Positions 1 through 10,700 of a stretch of DNA of 64,000 bases are shown piece after piece. The position numbers were made by a program, and so were the translations under genes. Below the pieces are notes generated by a model that had not been told where the DNA came from, made no database searches, and worked only from the letters and a program-made list of their open reading frames with translations. The DNA is from Xenopus tropicalis (lineage: Eukaryota > Chordata > Amphibia > Anura > Pipidae), in the NCBI RefSeq assembly GCF_000004195.4, contig NC_030683.2, positions 6,789,345 to 6,853,344 of the forward strand, given 5' to 3'. The first letter of the stretch is position 1; each line of letters starts with the position of its first letter.

Positions 1-1
1 A

Positions 2-295
2 CAGGGGTCCCCAACCTTTCTTACTCGTGAGCCACAGTCAAATGTAAAAAGACTTGGAGAGCAACACAAGCACCATAAAAGTTCATGGATGAGCCAAATA
101 AGGGCTGTGATTGGGAGCCTCTATGTACACTATCTGCTTACAGGGGGCTTTATTTGGTAGTAAATCTTGTTTTTATTCAACCAAAACTTGCCCCCAAGTC
201 AGGAATTCAAAAATAACTCCCTGGTTTGGGGGCACTGAGATACAAGGGGTTGGTGAGCGACATGTTGCCCCCGAGCCACTGGTTGGGGAACCCTG
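2..295 (+). mobile_element. hAT-type MITE (left copy)
   Basis: Terminal inverted repeats CAGGGGTCCCCAACC and GGTTGGGGAACCCTG. It is followed by GTCTAAGT; the left target-site duplicate is cut off by the window edge. Orthologous to 56194-56498, so it predates the duplication. Confidence 0.82.
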
Positions 296-596
296 GTCTA
301 AGTCATGGTACATCTGGAGTTTACATTCTATGAGCCATTTAGTGAAATAGTTCACATTTAGACCTGTTGACAAAGTGTGGAAGGGGGTGGGGTGCTTGGT
401 GAGTTTGAATTTAAGGCGACATTTATCCCAGACGAACAACGTGTTTATAATGAGGAGATGGTTCTAAAATCAAAAGTGTCTGTGAGCTTGGTCTATCTAC
501 GGTAAGTGCAGGTGTATGGGGAGTGCAGGAGGGATGAGTATGTGCATTGTTGTTCTATTAAGGACAGAAGCTTGATAATAAGTATAATAGTCGGGC

Positions 597-2230
597 AAAG
601 AACATAGTCACTTCAAATTAACAATAGGCCAGTCTGGTCATCTTTTGTACTTTGGATCCCAAGAAATTAGAGAATCTGAAGCCCACTTTTATGGGAAATT
701 TTCAGTCACGGTTTCAGTTGTTCCTAAGATCAAGCAATTTGGAGTAGTTAATCTTAAATTTGCTCAGTAGATTTAAGGAGAGAATTGTGGGGTCAGAAAG
801 AAAAAAGGGAGATCATCATGGAAGAAGAACGTAGGCCACTATGTTGTAATGTCTGCTCACTACAAGTAAGCCCTGTATGTTAGTGTTAAGTCTGATATGT
901 GAAAGTAAAGGTTCTAGAGCCAGAAGGAATAGGGTTGGGGACAGGGAGCACCACTGGCTTGTCCCATTGAGTAATGAGAAGTAATCAGATGTTACTTTGA
1001 CACAGGAGACTGGGTTGGTAGAGAAGACTTTGATCCACATTAAAAGATGAAGCACTCAAGGCAGGTAAACATATATGGCCAGTTAGCCCTGTTGAAAGCT
1101 TTTTCTGTGATGTTTGAGAGAAGCATGAAATTAACGTTGTCTTTTTTGGCCCAAAACAGTATGTATTACGGTATGCAGAATAGATTTATTGGCAAGAACT
1201 TTTGCCAGGAGTTTCATGTCTGTATTAATTAAGGATATTGGGTGGTAGATTATGCACAACATCTGTGGGCAGGGCTCGCAAATTGAAGTTGTGAGGTATT
1301 GTTGAACTTGTTCTTTACATGTAGTGGATGTATGGCCGGTGGTATTGGGGATTTGATGTAGCTCAGAGTAGGAGCTTCAAGGAGTACTGAGGAGCAAGCT
1401 ATTATTATTATTCCTGGATTATTAAAAATATACAGGAGGCTAGTTAGCTGTGTAATGAGCAGAAGATGCGGAGAGATCCTCGTCGTGTTGAACTCAGTGG
1501 TGACAGGGAGGAAGGGTGGGAGAACAAGAAAGAGGAGTAAGGAGTATAACTTCTCTTGTCTTGTGGGTGGAAAGAAAAGGCTCCAGTTCAGGTTTGTAAG
1601 AATGGCTCCTCCTTATAAACACATCTGCTTCCCTCTTGTAGATCCACTCATGGTGTACCTAGTTGCTCAAAGAAGGTTGGGGCGTACATGGCTCTCATAG
1701 AGCATATGTCTTGCCATTTTAAAGGCTAGTAGGGTGAGTAGAAGATCTGCTCTTTAGTATTAAAACTCTGAAAGCAGCAGAGAATGTTTCATGGCCTGTC
1801 GGTTCTGCCTCCCACTACTCTATGCAAGTGATCAGGGATAACTGGAATAGTCTTATCTTGCTCTAGAGTTGACTAAATAATTTAGTTTTTTCTACGTCTT
1901 CTATTAGATGCCGTAGGGTGTAGATGTGCTGCACCTGTTTAGTTATTCTGGTAGAGTTGCAATCAATCTAGATCTAGCAAGCTCTTTTTATATCTTCTAG
2001 AGCGGTGACTGGTTGTGATAGCCTTCCAAGTTGCAAATTTTGTTATTCCTTAATGTTGGCCAACAGTTTGCTGAGACTTTTGCCGGAGGGCTGCGATGAG
2101 CGAGACAATGTTGGCCGCAGATGGGAGAGGGGTCGCCTGCATTGCTCCTATATCCTCAAGGTCTCCGTCATCTTGGGGCTGTTAGGTGAGACAGGCCTTT
2201 GGAAGAATTTCTCAATTTATTTCTCCATAT
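597..2230 (-). mobile_element. Degenerate L1/Tx1-like non-LTR retrotransposon fragment
   Basis: On the minus strand, broken reverse-transcriptase reading frames are recognisable: LAKVLANKSILHTVIH, TEKAFNRANWPYMF and NGTSQWCSLSPTLFLLALEP, equivalent to L1-type LAxxLA, DAEKAFDRV and GTRQGCPLSPLLF blocks. Stops and frameshifts are frequent, so it is dead. Nearly all of it is missing from the right-hand paralogous segment. Confidence 0.7.
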
Positions 2231-2701
2231 GGTGTACTGGAGTTTATTGAGATGAGAGTCCTTTCTGATATTTTCCCATTTTGTAAGGATTGATGGGGAT
2301 ATAGCGTATAATCCCAATATGGGAGCAGGAGCTAACAAGCAGCCATCAGACCACTCCCCCTTGTATTTTCTTTTTTGACCTTTTTTACAATTACTACTGT
2401 TTAACCAATCAAAATACCAAATGCCCTTTATACTTGATATCCATCTATTTACCAGTGAAACAACCGCTCATGTCCACCTTCCTTGGAAGGGAATTTCCTA
2501 ATCTGATTGGCTTCACAGTAAAGAGCTGTGCTGTGGGTGAATAAATAGCCTCAGTAAATGCCCTTTCCCTGGGTACTTTGTCTATATTTCCTTTTGTCAT
2601 ATTATAGTAGTAAATGGCTACTTTTCAGTTTTACAGAAACCTGGGAACAAAAATAAAGGGGAATAATCCCTTAAACAAAAATTGAAACTAGGACATCTCA
2701 C
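2231..2701. other. Gene B intron 25, paralogous unique sequence
   Basis: Matches 56850-58018 on the right apart from the hAT-type insertion there. No gene or recognised repeat. Confidence 0.6.
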
Positions 2702-2878
2702 CATCTGTAAGCAATCGTTTGGCTTTGCTCTGGATCTCAGGGCTCAGTTGGTGAGTGTTTTCCAGATACTGTAGAATGTAGATACTGGGGGCAAAAATAA
2801 TCATTTTCTGCTCTCCATTTCCAAGTGGCATGGCCAGGAGCCGGTCCAGGTTCTGCATGGCTGTTCCCATCAGGTCTC
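2702..2878 (-). CDS. Gene B exon 25: thioester-domain start, GNGEQ
   Basis: 177 nt, [20 protein letters not shown] then [20 protein letters not shown]. In A2M, C3 and most relatives this site reads GCGEQ and forms the Cys-Gln thioester. Here the Cys codon is AAT (Asn, residue about 988, 2817-2819) and Gln is kept. This is the last gene B exon inside the window. Confidence 0.93.
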
Positions 2879-4605
2879 CTGTAGGAAATAATGTAGAATG
2901 GAGCAGAGATGTGGAAATAAACACTTGAGTGTATATAGTTCTATGAATATCTAAAACCCTATTGAAATCTCGTTGGGTTGGGTAGACAGGGGGCATTTCC
3001 GGATCCACATATCAATTCCCCTTGGCTTTAAAACTTGATCAAAAGCCACAGACAGTGCCCAAGGGAAGTTACGCCAACTTAATACAAGTGCCTGTAGACT
3101 TCTAGACTTAAGAAGAAATAAAACAAGGTTCTCCTTACCCAGCACTGTTATATAAGCTCTCTCAGAACCCTTCAGAATATTTTCAGGAACATTCAGGGAT
3201 ATCTTCTCTTTTATAGAATGGGCTAGAACAGAAAGAAACAGAACTCTCAGGTCTACACAATGCACTACTTACTGTATATGTGGTTCAGATCTTGAACATA
3301 GTATCCAAGGCTATTGTGATACTAATACCTACAGTTACTATTAGTGGTTGTATATATAGTTTATGTATGTGAGTGTATAGATAGGTAGGTGTGGGTGCTG
3401 GGTTTACTTGGATGGGTTGAACTTGATAGACTCTAGTCTTTTTTCAACCCTATGTAACTACAGTATATAACATGAAAAGTCCTGAACATGACTTTGCCTT
3501 GAGTACTTGTGGATTATGGTTGAAAACAAGCTAATGGAATGACAAACATTGGCTTAATGCTGTGATTCCCAACCAGTGGCTTGCGAGCAACATTTTGCTC
3601 AGCAATGCCTTGGATGTTGCTCCCAGTGGCCTCAAAGTAGGTGCTTATTTTTAAATTCCTGGCTTAAATGCAATCTATATTTGCATCAAAACCATGAGTA
3701 GTACCAAACAAAGCCTTCTGTATGGTATAAGTTCAGATAGGGGCTACCTATAGCCAATCACAGCCCATATTCTGCACCCCAGGAACCTTTTGCATGCTTG
3801 GTGTTGCTCTCCAACTCTTCTTACATTTGAATGTGACTCATGAGTAAAAAAGGTTGGGGATCCCTGGCTTAATGTCTTTGATTAAGGCTTGTTTGGATAT
3901 TGGACAGGTTGGAAAATCTAATTGGCCCAGTTGGCAATGGATGCAGCCTACGGTATGATGAGTTGGCGGGGGCCGACTGCTTAAGTCACCAATACGTATG
4001 GCTTATGGACTTGCCTGGTTTGGCTCAACAATTGGTCAACCAGATCAGGTGACTATTTACCCATCTGGCAAGAGGATCCTTATGTGTTTAGAGAACAGAA
4101 ATTTCAATTTATTATCCCCATAAATGAATCTGACAGGTTAATATTGGAAACGCCTGTTTTTGGTTGACAGTTTATTGTTCTACAAAAAAAATTGTATTCC
4201 AAGATTCTGCTCGAGACTTTACATTTTCAAAATGTACATAAACAATTTCAATTCCAGAATGAAATCTATTCACTGAGAGTAAAGGCCCAGGAATGTAACT
4301 TGCTAAGCACAATAACGACACCTTGAAGGTAAATACGTTTGACTGAATTTGACTGAGCTGCCAAATCTGCCCGTGTATGGGCACCTCAAGTAAACTGGAA
4401 GAAAAGCCAATTCAACTGGATGTTAAGATATTTCTAACCCTCTGTACCCCGACCACATCTTACCTTTTGCATTTTGTCTGCAGATCAGAGAGTTGTGAGA
4501 CTTTTCTACTAGAATTCCCCCTGGCTGATATAAATCAGATGAAGGCATTAGCAATGAATAAAATGACCACACGTCTATCATAATTGGCATATACACTATT
4601 CTATC

Positions 4606-4656
<51 letters not shown>

Positions 4657-4679
4657 ATCTATCTATCTATCTCTCTATC

Positions 4680-4715
<36 letters not shown>

Positions 4716-4722
4716 CTCTATC

Positions 4723-4757
<35 letters not shown>

Positions 4758-7700
4758 ATCTCTATCTATCTTTCTATCTATCTATCTATCTCTCTATCTA
4801 TCTATCATCTATCTCTCTAGGTAGCTCTACCTATTTTGAGGCATATAGTACACTATGCAACCACAAGGTAGACCAACCTTTTATGTGGTTGTAGCCACTT
4901 TAAATGGAGGGTTTGGTGGTGCTGCAACCACATGAGAATATATTGTATCTTTCTGCAGTATAACTGCTCAAGTACAGATATACCAGTGGCTGATGGGAGC
5001 ACTCTAAGACTAAATATAATATGGTTGCTATGGAAGTGCTGCTGATCTGGCAAACACTGGAACCAGGCAGGAAGGTTCCAGCCTAGGAAAATGCTGACCA
5101 GTGATAAATAGTTAGGACCACCATATGGGGTTTTCTTTAATGTTGCTATGGTGACTTTGTAATTCTATGATTCTTAGATATTTATATCTAAATATAAATA
5201 TGGTTTGTGAGGATGTGCACTGATCAGTGTGTTAGTATCACTTTCATCACATGCTACTAAGCTGAGTAATAGAAAGCCCAACACAATTTGGACCACTGAC
5301 TACAAAGAAGCCAGAGATTATTTAGCGGGGGCTGAACCCCATTTGGTTCCCCTGAGCCGTACCTGCACCAGCAGTGGCTTAATCACAGTGTCGGAGTGAC
5401 CCTGCTTGGGCACAATAGCAATCTCATTATTGCACATGTCCTGAGTGTTCAGAGCCTCCGTCCTCACCGTGATGTTCACCTCTCCTGGGGGGTGGGACAG
5501 ACACATGAGCAGTTACGTAGTGCTATGAGAATTCATATTTTGACTTATAATCTGAGTTTCACTAGTTACATCTGTATGTTGCCAAGGTGGTGGTAGCTCC
5601 AGGGTCCCTCATAAGAAAAGGCAGAATAAAGGCGTTGGTTACCATGAGAGCTGCAGGAGCATGCGTGGACTCAAAAGCCCTAATTAGTTTTGTCATGTCC
5701 GACAAGCACCATTAATAGAATGTGATAGGCTGAATTTAAGGTTCTATATATGTGTGTGTGAGCCCCTGAGCCATATCTCACCCAGGTTGAAGGCTTTAAG
5801 GTTCTATATATGTGTGTGTGAGAGCCCCTGAGCCATATCTCACCCAGGTTGGAGGCTTTAAGGTTCTATATATGTGTGTGTGAGAGCTCCTGAGCCATAT
5901 CTCACCCAGGTTGGAGGCTTTAAGGTTCTATATATGTGTGTGTGTGAGCCCCTGAGCCATATCTCACCCAGGTTGGAGGCTTTAAGGTTCTATATATGTG
6001 TGTGTGAGCCCCTGAGCCATATCTCACCCAGGTTGGAGGCTATAAGGTCCTATATATGTGTGTGTGAGCCCCTGAGCCATATCTCACCCAGGTTGGAGGC
6101 TTTAAGGTTCTATATATGTGGCGTGTGAGAGGCCCCTGAGCCCATAATCTCACCCAGGTTGGAGGCTTTAAGGTTCTATATATGTGTGTGTGAGAGCCCC
6201 TGATCCATATCTCACCCAGGTTGGAGCTTTAAGGTTTTATATATGTGTGAAAGCCCCTGCGCCATATCTCACCCAGGTTGGAGGCTTTAAGGTTCTATAT
6301 ATGTGTGTGAGAGCTCCTGAGCCATATCTCACCCAGGTTGGAGGCTTTAAGGTTCTATATATGTGTGTGTGTGTGAGAGCCCCTGAGCCATATCTCACCC
6401 AGGTTGGAGGCTGTAAGGTTCTATATATGTGTGTGTGTGAGAGCCCCTGAGCCATATCTCACCCAGGTTGGAGGCTTTAAGGTTCTATATATGTGTGTGA
6501 GATCCCCTGAGCCATATCTCACCCAGGTTGGAGGCTTTAAGGTTCTATATATGTGTGTGTGTGAGAGCCCCTGAGCCATATCTCACCCAGGTTGGAGGCT
6601 TTAAGGCTCTATATATGTGTGTGAGAGCCCCTGAGCCATATCTCACCCAGGTTGGAGGCTATAAGGTTCTATATATGTGTGTGAGAGCCCCTGAGCCATA
6701 TCTCACCCAGGTTGGAGGCTTTAAGGTTCCAGTAGAAGGTCTTGCTTTCCTCTGCACAGAGACAGCTGCTATACTGACAGTCGGCACATGGTTCCAGCTC
6801 TAACTCTTGTGAAGGCAGCAGGATGGTCTGAACCTGTTATTGAAAGGAAGAGATCAGCTGAAATTTCCAGGCAAATAATGTCTGTTCAGCAGCAGGTACT
6901 TTTATCCACTTTTTGTACAGTACAAACTAAAATTCTTACTTTATTGTCTACTCTGAAAAATCATTAAGTCTCTTTCATTCAATTTCTTTATATAGATTGC
7001 ACTTGTATTTGGCAGTGCCCCATACCCATTTCTTAACTTGCTCATCATTATGGATGGATTACCCCCATCTGCCAATCATACTCTCTGCACATCGTGCTGG
7101 AACCTTTATCTGGAGCAAGGTACAGAGCACAGTTATTCCCTCAGCAGAAGGACTCATGTATGAACACTAAGGACTACACTCTACACTCTTTTGATCCCTA
7201 ACGCTCTTGTACTTCTGCCCTGGGAACAGTAAGGCTAATGTCCAACAGAAAATTTAGTCACCCCTATGATAGATCTCTGCTACTTCAGGTGATTAATCTC
7301 TTTGAAATACCTTTCCACCGGCAACAAAGGGAATCATCGACAGAAAGGCCTACGCATCGATTTGCCTTTCCAAAGTCACACAAAGTTTCCTCCTGCAGGC
7401 AACTTGGCATGACTTCAGAAAACCAAAGCGAAGTGTAGGCCTTTCTGTCGATGATTCCCTTTGTTGGTGGTGGAAAGGTATTAGTCTCCTGCAGTAGCAG
7501 ATATCTATCATAGACGACTAAATCTCTCCGTCAGACATGAGCCAAAATGCTCTCCATCATCTTCTGTAGCCCCTTTGGACTACTGAAAATGGGCACTTAA
7601 GCCACCAGGAATATTCCTCTGGGCTCTGGAATCAGAGGTTCCACATGTTCACTCAACCCTTTGTCATTCTATTCTCTTCCCATGGTGAGTTTTCTCCCAG

Positions 7701-10700
7701 GTTCAGGACTGTGAATGAGTCAATCCTGACCTGGAGCAAGGAATGCCTGTGAAGAAGAGGAAAGCTAGTGACTGATATTCTAAAAGTACCCAAGGCCAGT
7801 GTGAATTTTAGCATGGGGTATCAGGTAAGTGATTAAAGTCAATGGAGGTGCCTAACAAAGTGGTGCCCCCAAAAGACTTTAGACTCTTTGTTCTTTCAAA
7901 ATAATGGCATAACAGGCCCAAAAGAAAAGAACTTCTAAAGGGAATGGACTTCATTAAGAAAAAAAAAAAATATCAGTCACCTTTATACACTGCTTGAGGG
8001 AGTTAAACACAGAGGCCTTGAGAGTGAATGACTCCCCTCGCACCACAGAGTACGGCAGAGTGAGCTCCACAAAGAAGGGCTGGAAGGCTCGAAGGGAGGT
8101 TGGTGGGGAGATGCCAAACCCACTGGGTCCCATACAGAAAGCTCCTGCATTCCACTCGGTGATGGTGTCTGGGGCTGAGCCATGGACCTCGGCTCTACCC
8201 GACTCACTGATAAATGACAAAAGAAAACTTTTAGTGAAAAAGAATTGAATATGTTTTTTATGTACCTCCAACAGTCCTGTGGGACTCTGCCCTAAAGGGA
8301 ATCCTATTCAGGATCAGTAGTTGAGGAGACTGTACAAACAATATTAAATTGCCTTACAGATTACAAAATGGCAGGCTATGATCGTCCAACATTGGTGCCC
8401 AACCTATGGCAACAATCTCCTAACATCTAGTGGGAACCTTCCCAGAAGCTCAGATGCTTTAACCCTAGGTTTAGGGGTGAGATTCTGGACAGGGAGGTTG
8501 TCCCTATACTTTGGGTCACACTGAGTAAATGGCGCCACATCATCTTTCATAAATAACTGACTTCAGTTCCGTTTCCCAGACTTACTGCCTATCAGCTTTT
8601 GGTCATGGGTTTATCTGCTCCCCGGACACTTACCCCACGGCCGCTAGCTCCCAGATCCAGGTCTCTGGCAAAGACACCCGGATTATTTCAGCAGCTCCTT
8701 TAGTGATTCCATCTTTGTCTCTGAAATATTTTGTCTTTGACAATACTGAAAAATCTATAAAAAAAACATCAGTAATATTTTTGTGATTGTTTAGAATTTG
8801 CAAGCGTTTTCTTTGTTGCCTACTCAAGAGACACAAGCTACTGGCCTCCATTTATACCTCCTGACATTTCCTCCCCATCCCTATTAGTGCCGGAGTCATA
8901 ACAAATTACTTTACAATATCATTAATTCCAAAAATATGTAAAGCAAAAAGCAGAGCCCTTGGGGCACTTCCATGCTCCCACTACTTATCTGACTCCTAAC
9001 AGCCATTCTCCAGTACTACTGACCAGCTGGGGTCCATTCTTAGGGCAAATAGCTTTAGAACGGGAGAGCCATTCAAACAGTACATTACCTTCTACTCTAC
9101 TAAGTTTTGGTGTAGGTTCAATATGGGTGGGTAATTCAACTGTCCAGTCTGGATTGACTCCAAATAATTTGGCCCCTAAAAATGAGAAAGAAAATCAGCT
9201 GGAACATTTTGGTAACAAGGAGCAATTTGAGGTTAACGTTATGTTGAAATCTAAACAATGAAAGCACTATCAAGGAGTAAAAGTTAGGTTGGCTTCAGTA
9301 GCCACAACTATTGGAAATAGCTCCAGTAGGGTCCATTGAGACCAATGGTCAGGGCATCACTTCATCCCCAGCTGTTACAGAATATCCCTTAGCTGGCTAG
9401 TGATTGGAACAAAGTGGTGGACAATGACAACCCTCTAGAGCTGGGGTCCCCAACCTTTTATACCCATGAACCACATTCAAATAGAAAAAGTGTTGAGGAG
9501 CAACACAAATGTGAAATCAGTTGCTGAGGTGCCAAATAAGAGCAACGATTGGCTATTTAGTAGCCCCTTATGTAGACTGACAGCCTACAGGAGGCAGAAC
9601 ATTTGGTTTTGATGCAACCAAAACTTGCCTCCAAGCCAGGAATTCAAAAAGAAGCACCAGTTTGAGGTCACTGGGAGCAACATCCAAGGGGTTGGGGAGC
9701 AACATGTTGCTCCTAATCTCTAGTATAAGTAACTCAAAAGCAACTGGACTGGACTTGCTTATACTAGATATACCATGAACTGGATGAATGAAAATCTTCA
9801 TAGGCGTGTTGCTCCTAAGATACTGGTTGGGGATCCCTGTTCTAGAGGAACACCCAATTGGCTCTGAAGGTAAGTTCTGCCCGCACAGACCCCTGCTGGG
9901 TATTGGCCATATCTTTCCGGGCTTAACCAGCCATATAAATGAGAAGTACATTATGTGGCAATGCTCACAATAAGGTCTTACTTGCTTTCAAATATGGTAT
10001 ATATACTTCATTTGGAACATACAACATTTCTTCTACATCCTCTTCCCAGCACCTCGAGGGCCTCTTATTATAGGCGTTGGTGACAATTTTCAGTTGCATA
10101 TCCTACAATTAAAAGCATAAATTAGCAATTGTGAAAAAAAAAAAAGTTCTGGCAAAGGCAGCTGTCCTTGTAAGTAACGATGGATGAAATCATTTGGCAG
10201 GCATGGATTCTCTGTAAATATTCTGCGTTTCACCATTGGTGAATTTTTTTCGTGGAACAGGCGACAAAAATTTTAGTTTTTTTTACGCGACATCAATAAA
10301 ATGCCATGCAACTGATGCATTTAGATATTTCAATAAAAACGTTGAAAGAAAAGATTTCCACTTTTTGGGAGTGTTACTTGGGGTGACCGTGACATGAAAT
10401 GTTCATATAATTTGTCCCCGGAGGCCGGGGATGTCTATAGCTAAGGAAGGTACATAACTATGTCAATCGCTAAGGAGACCAGAGGGTATCAAAAAGATAA
10501 ATAGCCTTGTATTTTTTGTTTTTTTTCATTACAGTTGGACCCGCGGCTTAGTTTGATACCTTAAACAGGCTGTAGACATCAACACGATATTTTTGATTTA
10601 ATGTACAATTATCATCAGCGTCTTTGATCCGATAATCATATGTTCCATTAAAGTAGGGGAAGAGCTTGTGAATCTGAAAATAAAGAGCAGATGTGGATGG

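Larger units (their letters stand above)
1..6735. repeat. Left copy of a segmental duplication (paralogous to about 56186-62000)
   Basis: Introns and exons 22-25 here align base for base with the right end of the window, including the TATC microsatellite and the exon 21-derived minisatellite. The offset is 56192 at the first MITE, 55317 at exon 25 and 54894 at exon 22, the changes being due to indels. Copy-specific events are listed separately. Confidence 0.9.

Noticed and set aside
4584..4820. [10 protein letters not shown] reading frame
   Set aside because: Translation of a TATC microsatellite.
5874..6803. Plus-strand frames reading [20 protein letters not shown]
   Set aside because: Antisense translation of the splice-donor minisatellite; no start context, and the same occurs in the right array.
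10180..10340. Possible small DNA element (GCGTTTCACC…ACGCGACATC)
   Set aside because: Terminal repeats could not be defined, so it is left as intron.
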